A stretch of DNA of 64,000 nt from contig QPMI01000420.1 of NCBI GenBank assembly GCA_004431415.1, forward strand, positions 1 through 64,000, in the 5' to 3' direction. The notes below the pieces were generated by a model. It did no database searches. It had not been told where the DNA came from and worked only from the letters and a program-made list of their open reading frames with translations. Position 1 is the first letter of the stretch; each line of letters starts with the position of its first letter. A program made the position numbers and the translations under genes. This DNA is from Cyanophora paradoxa (Eukaryota; Glaucocystophyceae; Cyanophorales; Cyanophoraceae). This document shows positions 47,265 to 58,724 of the stretch, one piece after another.

Positions 47265-50030
47265 ACGTGCAGCCTGCATGCACGTTTTCGTTGGTCCCAA
47301 GATCGCGATCGATATCACATCTAAAGCTCGACCTAGCCACCCTCGGGCCTCGTGCGCGTGGGTCATTAAACCCAGATCATGATCACTGCACCATTATGTA
47401 CATATGCAGGCCACACGAGCCTGCTGAGAGAGAGAAGGGAGCAGGGAGGAGGGATGAAGAGGGGGAGCAAGCAAATAGAAGAGTGCAAGGAAAGGGGGAC
47501 GGCAAGCACGAGGGCATGCTCGTGCAGAGAGAGCGCAGCTCACGGATTGCGCTGCCTTAGAGCCTCTCCTCCACCGGCACCCGGAGCCCCCCCTTCGCCA
47601 CCCTCCAGGCGCAGAGCGCCTCCTCCGGCCTGGGCTTGCGCCGGGCTTATCTGCATCTGGTCGGCGACTGTGGCTGTTGTGGGCCGGTCCTCTCTTGGGG
47701 AGTCGTCTTCAGCAAAGCTTGCCTGAGGAGCTGATCCCGCCGAGCCAGAGGCCACCGCCGGCGCCGGCGCTGCAGTGCAAATAAGAGATGATAATCAGCA
47801 AAATCATGCACGCATATCGACACGCACAGGGCTGCTGCGCTGCTGTGTGGGGGTCGCTTGCGTGATGAGCCCAACGATTCCGCGAATTGGGCTTGCGCAA
47901 TCCCGCGAATGCGCCGCACCAGGAGCAGGCCCGACTGCAGGAGTTGCCCCGATGATGTTCCGGAGTCCTGTCGCCCGTGCGTTCAACGGTTGTTAGAAAC
48001 ACAGAGAGCAAAAGTTGCGGAAGGCTGATGCAAGAGACCGCAAACAAACTGGCCATCGATCTCTCTCCGGAGCGCTTTCAGAGTACGCAACGGAGCATGA
48101 TCAGATCGAGAAGAAGCGAAGCAAGCTGGGAAGATCAAAGACATCGGCACACACCAGCTATTATTGCTTGCAGGCCTTTCAGCGGAGAAGCCGATCAGGC
48201 AAGCGCCGAAAGGCAGGAGAACGAGTGGCGCAAGAATCAACGCCATCCAATAAAAGAGATCGCCCCGACGCGGGTGCGCACCGGCCACTTCCTGCTCGTG
48301 TGCCGCGAGACGCCCTGCTTGCGAAGAGCCGATCAGGCAAACGCCGAGGGCAGGAGGACGAGTGGCGCATGAATCAACGCCATCCAATAAAAGAGATCGC
48401 CCCGACGCGGGTACGCACCGGCCACTTCCCGCTCGTGTGCCGCGCGAATACCTGTTTGCGAAGAGCCGATCAGGCAAGCGCCGAAAGGCAGGAGAACGAG
48501 CGGCGCAAGAATCAACAGCATCCACTAAAAGAGATCGCCCCGACGCGGGTGCGCACCGGCCACTTCCTGCTCGTGTGCCGCAAGACGCCCTGTTAGCGAA
48601 TCGAAGAGCCGATCAGGCAAACGCCGAGGGCAAGAGGACGAGCAACGCAATCCGGAAGGAAGAAAAGATATCACAGTTTCAGCGGGCAACGCACCGGCCA
48701 TTTGCCGATGACACGCTGTTCGGGAGAGCAAGGAGAGATCAGCTTGGGCCAACACGCGCAACGAGCGCGAGCGCCGTACCCTCAAGCTCGGCCATGAGAG
48801 CTGCTCAGAAAGCCGAGGCGTCAGTTTCGGGGTCGAGGGCGTTTGCCGGAGAGCGCACATTCTATTCGCAGGCGCTCGGCCGCGACGTGGCCCTCCAGGG
48901 TCGTTCGCGCTGCACCGGTGAGAGGCGTCAAGACCGGGACGGACCGGCGCCAGTTGTCGGCGTGGACGGAAGCACCTTGCTGACGGTCCATCCGAACGGT
49001 CTGTTTGGGGGATTGAGCCAAGGCTGGGTATTGCAGCTCTGCGGCAAAAATGCTTTGGGCGGTCGAGGTACTGGCGTCTGCGGGCATTAAGCGTCAGGCT
49101 AGGCAGTACCACCATCAAGCCTGTGCCCGCGCAACATGTAGATCCTCGGGCTCTTTCCTGGCTTTTTTATCCATCTGATAGCCGCGACCTGAGCTACCCG
49201 CCAGCCGCGCTGTGTCTGTCTGACGTGCCGGAGGACGCCGTTTGGCGGTCCTTCCGCTACGGTCCTTCCCCTTTATGCGCGTACCTTTCACGGTGGTTGT
49301 GCGTCGATTCCGCTAACGGGCAGAGATCGCGCGCTGCAGATGAGTTCAGTCGTCTTGTTCCGATTGCATTTGCTCCTCTTCTGTGCCTGAGGTCGTCAGC
49401 GGTACGCGAGAACCTCGGTCGGAAGTCACGTTGACTGCAGCTGACCCACCGCCGCGCAGCGGGTGGCGCGCCCGTGCCCGCGGCCGCCTCGCACAGAGGT
49501 TGGTCTCTGGACCGCGGCCCTTGAAACCGAGTCCCGGCGCCCGGAAATGCGTTCTCCCCTCGCGAAATATCCCACACGACGCACTGCCTCCCAGCCACTA
49601 CGTGCTTCACGGGCGGCGCACAATCTCCATAGCAGCAGCGACCAGCAGACAGTTCGCAGCCACCTGACGCGGCGCCTGACGACGGAGGAGGCGCGCGCGG
49701 AGAAGGAGGAGGCGACGCGGCAGCCCGCCACCGATCGCGAGGCGAGTGACCGAGGCTAGGGCAAGGCTCAAGTTGAGTTCCCCGCCGAAGAGAGAGAAAG
49801 AGCGAACTCGGAGTTGGCTGCAGCCCTTTCAATTACTCCTGATGCACGATCTCCCCACCAGAGAGGAGAGTGCCGCAAGACGACGCGTATGCGACACGCC
49901 TGGTTCAGCGCGCGGCAGGCCTGATGGCTTCCAGCTACAAGGGCGACGCACGCGCGTGCGGTACGCGAGCTCGAATCGGCGACAGCTGTCCCCTCGTAGC
50001 CCAATCCGTTCACATCGCTGAAATTCTCCG
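47265..50030. repeat. Array unit 3, non-coding module C
   Basis: Same module as in units 1, 2 and 4, with the largest 138-bp repeat array. No supported gene. Confidence 0.55.
48190..48607. repeat. 138-bp tandem repeat, three units (unit 3)
   Basis: GCCGATCAGGCAA recurs at 48,190, 48,328, 48,465 and 48,608. Confidence 0.85.
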
Positions 50031-50134
50031 CCCAGTGGCACCGGCGTCTGGGAAGCTGGTGCAAGGTGGTCCGCGGCCCGCGGCTGGCCCTCCCCCGCAG
50101 CGGCTGGCCCCTCCCGACGCCCCCTGATCTCATG

Positions 50135-50720
50135 GCACTGGCGAGCGCGGCGGACAGCGGACGGCTTACTCCGCCGCCTCCTCCGCCGCCGGCTGGCGCG
50201 CCAGCGCTCTACCCCGCGCCTTCTCCTCGGTGCGATCCCTTGATTCCCGTACCCCGCTGCACTTCTAATGGAGCCGACCGCAGCCCGAGCGGGTCCGGGA
50301 GGCGGTCCTGGAGGCGGCGAACTGCGGCGCCGAGGTGCGCCCTCCCTCGCGCCCCCCGCGGGGGAACGGGACGGCTCAGCGTACCCCCCTTCTTGTCTCT
50401 CCCCCCCCCTCCTCTGCCTCGCAGGTCGTTCTCGTTGGGGACGCCCCCGCCGCCGGCGCGCTGCTCCGCGCCGGACTCCGCCGCCTGACGCCGCGTACCC
50501 CTTCCTCATCTCCTCCGCCCGGGGTACGGCGTTCTCGAGCTCTGCGGTCCCTCGCTCCCCCGCCCGATGCGCTCACTGGAGCACTGCAGGGGCGGACGCC
50601 GGCCCCCAGTGGGTCGACGCGGAGGGGTACGCCGGCGCCCGCTCCCGCACGGGTACGCCCTCGCGCGTCCGGGCCGTCCGCGGGGAGGAGGGCGAGCGCC
50701 TGGCCGCGGCTTGCATTGCG
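50135..50720 (+). pseudogene. Duplicated 3' piece of the IPT/TIG gene, unit 3
   Basis: Like unit 2 at its start and like unit 1 at its end: after GAGCGCCTGGCCGCGGCTTGC it jumps directly to the spacer before the next unit, lacking the 43,800-44,600 segment. No independent start. Confidence 0.4.
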
Positions 50721-50790
50721 GACGATCCGATGATCTTAAGGGCGGCGTCGAGCGGCTCGCGCGCTATCCATAGCTATAGCTTCTTGCTCA

Positions 50791-51033
50791 CTAATGTGCG
50801 CTCACTAATGTGCGCTTACCGCTTCTTCCGCAGAAAAGCGGAATGGTCGATCGCTCCGTGGCTTGGCACATCTGGGAGATGTCCACTGTGGCGTATTCCG
50901 GAAGTTCGAAGTCGAGCATCCCGCTGTCCATGATGTCGCCGAAGGAGGCTCCGGTGCTTCCCTGCGAGAAGAGAATGCGGCTCGGGTCCAAGTACATGTA
51001 CTCGAAAGTCGGCCGGATCATGCAAATGAGCAT
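50791..51033 (-). CDS. DPSRILFSQ-type short protein, unit 4
   Basis: 80 residues, intact, with a few substitutions from unit 2 (YMYLDPS, MDSGMLDFELPEYA). It sits 5' to 5' with the IPT/TIG gene, about 500 bases apart. Confidence 0.4.
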   Translation of the reverse strand: MLICMIRPTFEYMYLDPSRILFSQGSTGASFGDIMDSGMLDFELPEYATVDISQMCQATERSTIPLFCGRSGKRTLVSAH

Positions 51034-51529
51034 ACCGTGTTCGGGCGCGTAGAGCTAACCCAAAACAGCTCGCTGGCGCTCCGGAAAGCCTGTAAACTTG
51101 TAGATCAATCATCCGCGCAACGACTGCGGCGCGGCCGAGTCGCGCCGAGCGGCGCCGGCGGCGCACGAGACGAGAGCGCGCACGGCGGTTATCGGATGGC
51201 CAGCTGACAGGTTGGCGGAAACGCTTCGCCCCGCGCAGCTGGACCCCCTAGCTGGCTCCTGCGCATGCGATGTTGGACCGCCGCCCCTAGGGCCTAGACG
51301 CGCAGTGCTTGCTTTGTGTCGTAGGAGTTCGACCGAAATGCCGGGCGGGTGTACAGGTGTACCCGGCGGCCGGTCCCGCGAGCCCGTCCCCGGGGGAAGC
51401 AACAGAACCGGGAAAACCGGCGGCCTCTGGCCTGTCCTCAGCGATTCGAAGCGGTATAATAGGTCGGCCACTTCGTCTGGAGTCGCGCGCGGTGCTGGCG
51501 GAGCAGCGTCGCGGATCGCTCGGCCAGCG

Positions 51530-53450
51530 ATGAGGGCGCCCGCGGGCGGCGGCGCGCTGGCGCTGCTGCTCGCGGCTTCGGTGCTGCTGGCGTGGTTCGC
51601 GGCGCCCGCCGCCGCGATCAAGGCGCACTCGTACGCGTGGAGCCACGTCCTGAACGAGAAGCCCGTGCTGGTGCGGACGGCGGGGCCGTGCCCGTGCCTC
51701 GTTTCGTACTTCGTGGAGGCGAGCCCGTTCAGCGTGCGGGCGGCGCTCGTGCTGCTCAGCTCGGGCGCGTACGAGAAGTTCGTGGCGGGTCAGCTGCGCC
51801 CCGACGAGCCCGGGCAGGAGACGGTCGTCGTGGAGAGCTCCGGGACGCTCGCGCGGGCGGAGGACTTCCGGCAGGCGGCGGTGCCCGACGGCGAGCACCT
51901 CTTCGTCGTCCTCGCGCCGCTGGCCACGGGCTACCTCCCCGTCCGCGTCCTCGTCGACATCGTCCCCGCCGGTCCGCTCGATGCGCGTGCGCCGCGCGCC
52001 TCGGATCGGCTCGAGCTCGATCGGCGCAGACGGCGGGTCGGTGACGCTGCCGCCGGGCCAGGCGCTGGTGCTGAGCAGCGCGCGGGCGTGCCCGTGCGCG
52101 GCGGCGAACCAGCTGGCGACCGACGCCGACCCGAAAGACCTCGTCGTTGCGTTCCTGGACGACGACGGCCTCGCGGCGGCGCTCGGCGGCTCCGGCGCCG
52201 GCGCCGGCACCCTCGCCCTCGCCCCCGTCGCCGGCTTCTTCCCCTCGGGCGCCGCGCGCAGCGCCGCGGCGGACGTGGCGGCGGTGCGGCGGGTGCGGGA
52301 GCGGGCGCTGAAGGGGGCGGCGGGGACCGTCGGGCAGCGGATGCACGCCGTGCTCGTTAACCTCTCGCCGAGGCCCGCAGCCGCCCGGGTCGCCCTCGCC
52401 ATGGCCGGCTCCCGTGCGCGCCAAGCCCGCCTGCGCGCCCCGCTAGGACCGAATCGAAGATTTAACGCCCGCGCAGATCCGCCAGAGGTCGAGTTCGCGA
52501 CGGGGGCGCCGACCTCGGGCGGGCCCGTCGCGATCGTGGGGCGCCACTTCGGGTCCCGGCAGGACCTCCTGGGCCAGATCGCCGTTGGCGGCCGGCCCTG
52601 CGCCTCGCCGCAGCTGTTGCTCCCGGGGCACCTCCTCCGCTGCGACGCCGCCCCGGGTACGGGGTTCGCCCTCGACGTCTCCGTGACCGTCGCCGGGATG
52701 AGCTCCGGCGCCACCGGCCGCCGCCGCTTCTGGTACGACGGTCAGTGTACCCCCTGCCTCCAAGAACGGCGTACCCCAGCACTGAACCCTGCGGCAGGCC
52801 CCTACGTCTCGAACGTGACCTCGGCCCCGCGGTCGGGGGGTACCGTGACGATGCGGGGCGGCAACCTCGGGGCGGGGGGTACGGGCGGCGAAGTCGCGGC
52901 CTGCATCGGCGGGCGCCCGTGCGCCAACGCGCGCGTCTCCGTACCCCACAGCGAGGTCCCTTTCCCCGCCTCCACCCCCACCCCCCGCGGACCGCACCGA
53001 GCTGTACCCCAGATCGTCTGCGAGGCACCCCTGGGTTCGGGATCCGGCCTGGACACCGTGGTCTGCGTGGGGGGTAGGCCCGCCGACTTTGACAGCGCCG
53101 GTGCCTTCGCGTGCGGCTCATACCCCCGTGCGGCTTCTTTCCCCCACCCCTACCACCGCCCTCTCACCCTCCCCGCAGCGGCGAAGAGCGCGGCGGACGG
53201 CCGCCGGTGGGCCGTGCTCGTTTCAGACGACCCCGCGGCCGACTCCGCCGCCGCCTCCGCCGCCGGCTGGCGCGGCCGCGCCATTCCCCGCGCCTCCTCC
53301 TCGGTGCGATCCCTTGATTCCCGTACCCTGCTGCACCTCTAAGGGAGCAGCCCGCAGCCTGAGCGGGTCCGGGAGGCGGTCCTGGAGGCGGCGAAGGGCG
53401 GTCCTGGAGGTGGCAAAGTGTGGCGCCGAGGTCTGCCCTCCCTCGTGCAC
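51530..53450 (+). CDS. Secreted IPT/TIG-domain protein, unit 4
   Basis: Signal peptide exon intact. The frame from 51,981 to 53,342 is open through the second domain and both IPT/TIG domains. The 3' part diverges from other units and ends in CPPSCTLRRA just before the transposon at 53,473, so the normal 3' end is disrupted or replaced. Confidence 0.55.
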
Positions 53451-53472
53451 CCTTCGCAGGGCGTAGCACTCT

Positions 53473-56400
53473 GGTAGGGACTCAGAAAAAACGGAGCCAA
53501 GTCCCGAAACGGGCCTAAATCCGGGTACAGGAAATCGGCCGGCAAGGCGCGCGAGCTCGCTCCAGGCGCACGATGCTGCAAGCCGGAGCGAAGAATAGCA
53601 AGACGCGACCCAAGGGAAAAGTAGTCGAGCCTTCCCGGCGCGACCACTTCCGCGAGCTCCGCCTTCGCGCCCTCGGTGCCCAGCCAGAGAATTCCGAAGG
53701 GCAGCTTTTGCCGGATTCAGCGCAGATCGAAGGTATGAGACAGATGTAGCATCTTTCTCTGCAAGAGGCTAGGAAGCACGCGTTCGGATTCTGAACGCTG
53801 ACCAGCCGAACCTCAGGTCCTCCCGAAGCGCCTCCCGGCGGTCCTGCGGGCGCTCAGCAACTGCAATATGGTCCAGAGCCGCGTGCGTGCTCAAGAATGG
53901 AGCCCCCGCGACGCCCGGGGCCGTTCGCCTGGCGTGGCGTGTGGCGGGGCGGGCGGCGGCGCGGCTCGGGCGGGCGGCGGCGCAGCTCGCGACATAACGG
54001 GGCCACGACGGGCGGGGCGCCGCCGCCCGCCGGCGCCACCTAAGGTTGGAAGACCCTAACTTGATCCAAGAACACGTTTTGTCTGCTTAGAGTCGCTGAT
54101 CGGCTCCTCCTCGCAGAACCAACGGCCTCACGCGGTCTCGGCGCTAAGCTTACACGTGTGGACGGAGCGGCACCCCTGCAGCAGCAATGTAGCGCGCTTC
54201 TCCTGATGTAGGCGCGCCGGCCCGCCCCCTTCGGCGCGTCCTCGGCGCCCTCGCGGGCCCTCGCGCAGGCCCGTGCCCGCAGGCTCCCACTCCGGAAGCT
54301 CCGGCCGGCTCCGCTGCGGCCGCCGCGCCCCGCCCCGCAACCCCGCGCGCTTCTCCTGATGTAGGCGCGCCGGCCCGCCCCCTTCGGCGCGTCCTCGGCT
54401 CCCTCGCGGGCCCTCGCGCAGGCCCGTGCCCGCAGGCTCCCACTCCGGAAGCTCCGGCCGGCTCCGCTGCGGCCGCTGCGCCCCGCCCCGCAACCCCGCG
54501 CGCTTCTCCTGATGTAGGCGCGCCGGCCCGCCCCCTTCGGCGCGTCCTCGGCGCCCTCGCGGCCCTCGCGCAGGCCCGTGCCCGCAGGCTCCCACTCCGG
54601 AAGCTCCGGCCGGCTCCGCTGCGGCCGCCGCGCCGCGCCCCGCAACCCCGCGCGCTTTTCCTGATGTAGGCGCGCCAGCCCGCCCCCTTCGGCGCGTCCT
54701 CGGCGCCCTCGCGGGCCCTCGCGCAGGCCCGTGCCCGCAGGCTCCCACTCCGGAAGCTCCGGCCGGCTCCGCTGCGGCCGCCGCGCCCCGCCCCGCAACC
54801 CGCGCGCTTCTCCTGATGTAGGCGCGCCGGCCCGCCCCTTCGGCGCGTCCTCGGCTCCCTCGCGGGCCCTCGCGCAGGCCCGTGCCCGCAGGCTCCCACT
54901 CCCTCGCCCTCCCTCCCTCCCTCGCCATTCGCCCCCCCCCTGCCCCCTCCCCCCTCCCCCCCCCCCCCTCTCTTCTCTTCCCTAGCCCACCTCCCGGGCC
55001 CCATGTCTTGTCACCGCACCGATTTGAACCAAGCTAGCTGATCTGCAGACTGAGCACGCGGGGGCCGAGGGCTCGAGGGGGGTGCGGGGCTCGGTATTCG
55101 AACTCCGAGCGGGCTACAGAGCATGCGGGATCTCTAAATAGCAACTGAATGACTTGTATTCGGAGTTGCAGAAGCTGGCTGCGAATGGGCGGGGCGAAAT
55201 GACGCTGGGAGCAATAGGGGGCCCTCTTTACCGCGAATCTTGAATACCGGTTCAGGCTTTAATCGGCTGGCCGCGAAAACGCGCCCATCGTCACGGCGTC
55301 TTCGGAACCCTCGAAAACCCCCATCTACTAGGCTACACCCTTTCCGATAATTCGGGTTTTCGTCGAGTGCAAACCGCCGATGTCATGTGGTGCAAATCAT
55401 CATGGCATCTTCATGATCATCATGTTCATGACCGAGTCGCGGATCGCGCCGTCTCCGCGTATCGACCTGGCACTGCGGCATTAAGCAGCCACCGTGGCCC
55501 CCCAGTGGCACCCTATTTTGATGCTTCTGATTCCAAATAAGAGGTTTCAGAAGCTCGAGATGAGCCGGTGCGTTCACAGCAGGCCGCCAAATTTGAATAC
55601 TTTCCGCTGCGCAATGCACTTCCCGGACCTCCCAACCGGCGCACAGCATGCCACGGACATTCTATATCGATTAGAGATGAGTATATAGGCCGCGAAGCCC
55701 CCAGCGCCGCTCCGCGGGACGGCGCGCGCGAAAACTGCCCCGCTGTGCCGAAAGCGACCATCGCGCTGCATGTTTACTGCACATTTAGATAAAGAATCAT
55801 CTTAGCGACCTCCGCGCATCCTCATGCGCGGGAATAGGGGAGGCGCAGAGGAGCGCGGTGGCCCAGAGGGTTCTCCAGGGGAGATTCCGGGCCCGCGCTC
55901 CTCGCCGGCCGCGGCGCCGGACGCAGCGCTCGGCGTGTGGATGGGCCATGCCAAGACGCGCACGGGAAGCCGCGCGGAGACGCCCGTCGCCGCCGCTGTG
56001 CCGAGAAAAGAGGACCTGAAGGAAGGTCACTGAGAAATCATGTACCCCCCGGTAGGGGTACGCACCGCTTGCCCGTACCCGTCGCCGTCGGGCCGCGCAA
56101 GTCCGGCGGTCCGGCGCGCCTCCGGTGGCCCGGGTCGGGTCGGGAGGTCCGTCCTAGGGAATAGTGTCAGAATTATGTCAGAATAAGGTCAGGTGGAGGG
56201 CATTCAGAACCGGGCGTTCTAGAAGCACGTCGCAGCGCGCATTGAAGAGTTATTTGAGATTATGCAAAGAGCTTAAGAGCGGCGCCGCGGCCTGGCGAGC
56301 GCGCACCAGAAAAGCGCGGAGCTCCGCAGCCGTTTCGCGTGGGGAGCTCGCCTGTTAAATCTGAGCAAGCAGAACTCGAGATTAGATGCAGACTAGTGCG

Positions 56401-57774
56401 CGGGATAAGAGAACGCGCCCGGCGCAGCGATTCCCGTGGCCCAGCGACCCGGCAACGGTGCCAGGAAGTCGTCTCTAAAAGTGATCTGCCGGACCGGAGA
56501 ACATGCTCGTTTAACTCGTATTGAAGCCCTTTGTAAGCCTACGTGGTCGGCCGAAAGTTGATTCTCCCTCCCCTAGGGACCCCTCGGACCTGGTCGAGTA
56601 AGGCGACGTCGAGGCCGCCTAGCGTAGAAGAAGCCGCCGGCGAGGGGGGAAGGAGCGGCGGAGGACCCGCTCCCGCGCGGTCGTTTCGCGAGCATCTGAG
56701 GCATGGATCACGGCAATGCGCAGCGATTGGGCGGGAGCGCACGGGTGCGGCCGCGCGACCATCAGACTGCGGCGGGGGTCGGCGCTCGGGCGCAGCGCGG
56801 CAGCGGGCGCGGCTCGCCTGCGACAGGATCAACCGGAGAGATGTTGCAGAGCGTTGCGCGTGCGCGGTGCGTCGTCCGCCTTCGACGGTGCAAGCAATCC
56901 GCACGCAGCCGGCCGTCCTGTGCGAAACAGCGTCAGGACGAGCCCTAAGCATGAGCGATCCTTCAATCATCCTTTTCTGCGCGATGAACGACGGGAGGTG
57001 CCGCACCTGGGCGCGCAGCTGTCGGTTGTCCGAGGTGCACCGAGGCAGTGAGCCGAAGAGGCGCGCGGGCGCCTGCAAAAGGAGCCCGGGACGCTGAATC
57101 CGGCGGCTGTATGCTATCTACGCCGGAGAAGATCGCCGGTGGAAGGTTGGCTGACGAATACAACGTGCCGCGCGGCTGCAGCTGGCCGCTAGGACGCGCG
57201 GACCGCAAACCCGCATGGTGGGACAGCCGAGAGGCTCTCCGTGGCAGCAACAGGTTCAGTAGCTATCGGGAAAGGCTCCTCACAGGCGATCGGCCTGCGC
57301 GTTCGTCAGCGGCAATGTTGCGTGCGACCGACTGTCGCCCGCGACCTAACCCAGCGCACCAATAGTGTCTTGCAGGCAGGGAGATGCCGCCGCTGCTCGC
57401 TGGGCGCCCGCGCTACGAGGCTTGCGCAACGCGGCCGCAGGGCGGTGCGGGTCGGCAGGCGGGGAGTGTCTCGCGGCATTCCAGAAAGATCTTGTATGCT
57501 ATACTATCACTTCTGGAGGCTTTGCAATCGCCTGCTGATCGGCACGCCGCTCCAGAGGCTATCCGAAGGTGCCGGTCGCGTGCCGACCGCCCGAAGCTCA
57601 CACCGCTCGCCCGGGGACGCGGAGAGTTGCGATCCGGGTATTGTCGAACTAGATAAGAACGTTTGGCATGCTGTCGAAGCCGGGGCACGCGTGCTCGAGA
57701 TCCTGAGATTGCAAAAAGCTGGCCGTTTTATAATAATGTATCCCCCCTAACTCCGGTTTTTCAGAGTCCCTACC
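53473..57774. mobile_element. 4.3-kb terminal-inverted-repeat element
   Basis: The ends are imperfect 24-bp inverted repeats: GGTAGGGACTC then A GAAAAAACGGAG on the left (53,473-53,496), and the complement of GGTAGGGACTC then T GAAAAACCGGAG on the right (57,751-57,774), 22 of 24 matching. It is absent from the other array units. No target duplication is obvious. Inside I see a 153-bp minisatellite and no frame that looks like a transposase, so it is probably non-autonomous. Between 55,000 and 57,750 no gene can be supported. Confidence 0.7.
54190..54900. repeat. 152-153-bp minisatellite
   Basis: About 4.7 units; CGCGCTTCTCCTGATG-type unit starts are spaced 153, 153, 152 and 152 bases apart. 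Because 153 is a multiple of three, long overlapping frames appear on the minus strand, but the 152-bp units change the phase. Confidence 0.85.
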
Positions 57775-58724
57775 GGAGGAATGGGACGGCTCAGCCTCGG
57801 TCCGCATCGGCCCGCGCCACGCCGCCCTCATGGCCTCGTGCACAAATGCCGACGTGCCGGCATGCGATAGCGAGGGTGGAATGCAGCCCGCAACGAGCTC
57901 ATCGGCCGGCAACGGGAGCGCGCGGGGCAGCGGCGCGGCTCGCCGGCGCCAGGCGGGCCGGAGACGTGGCGGGCGCAGGCGGGGCTCATTGGGCAGGGCG
58001 GAGGCGCGGCGGGCGGCAACGTGGCTCACCGGGCCGGGCGGTGGCACGGCGGGCGGTGGCATGGCTTTCTGTTCGGGATGGGGCGTGGCCGCTGCGGGCG
58101 GCAGCGCAGCGCACCGGGCGCGGCATCGCGGCTCGCCGGCTGGGGCAGAGGCGGGAGACGTGGGTTCGCCTGGTTTGACGGGTGGGGCGGAGGCGCGGCA
58201 GGCAGGGCGGCAGCGCGGCTGGCCGGGCGGGGCGGAGTCACGGCTGCCGGCGGCGCGGCGGGCGGCGGCCCGGCGGGCGGTGGCGTGGCTCGCCAGGCGG
58301 GTGGAGGCGCGGCGGGCGGCAGCGGGCTGGCCGGCCGGGGCAGATGCGGCGGGCTTTTACTTCCACTTCGAATTCGATTTCGAATTTCCTGGCGGACCCG
58401 GGCCCAGGCCTCAGGGCCTACGCCGCCTAGCGAGCGCTACCATAGTACCTGCAGCCTGCAACTGCCATCTTTGTTGATTTAGACCCCACCTCCCACATCA
58501 GGCATCCTGATCATGAGACGACAGGGGCCCCGGGGCGGGGGCGATTTGAAGACCGCCATACCTAGTTTCATGCAGACTGATGCCATGATGCCATTGATGC
58601 CAGTCACTGAGTCACCCCGCCGGCGCTAGTGCCCGGCGGCCGCAGCACACGTGCTCAGTGAGCCATGGCCAAGCTATCATAGTATACAGCGTACTCCGGT
58701 ACATGAATTTCCGGAAGGCCTTGC
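57775..58724. other. GC-rich unit 4-specific sequence
   Basis: Begins with GGAATGGGACGGCTCAG, a short match to the exon in the 3' gene piece (GGAACGGGACGGCTCAG), then becomes unique, with many GGCGGGCGGCGGC-type repeats up to 58,350. No gene supported. Module C resumes at about 58,725. Confidence 0.5.

Noticed and set aside
54040-55004. Three long minus-strand frames of 250-284 residues
   Set aside because: They overlap in all phases over the 153-bp minisatellite and are Gly/Ala/Arg-rich artefacts of GC-rich repeats.
55000-58700. A transposase or other gene in the large element and unit 4-specific DNA
   Set aside because: Reading frames up to ~215 residues exist but show no catalytic motifs and no consistent composition.
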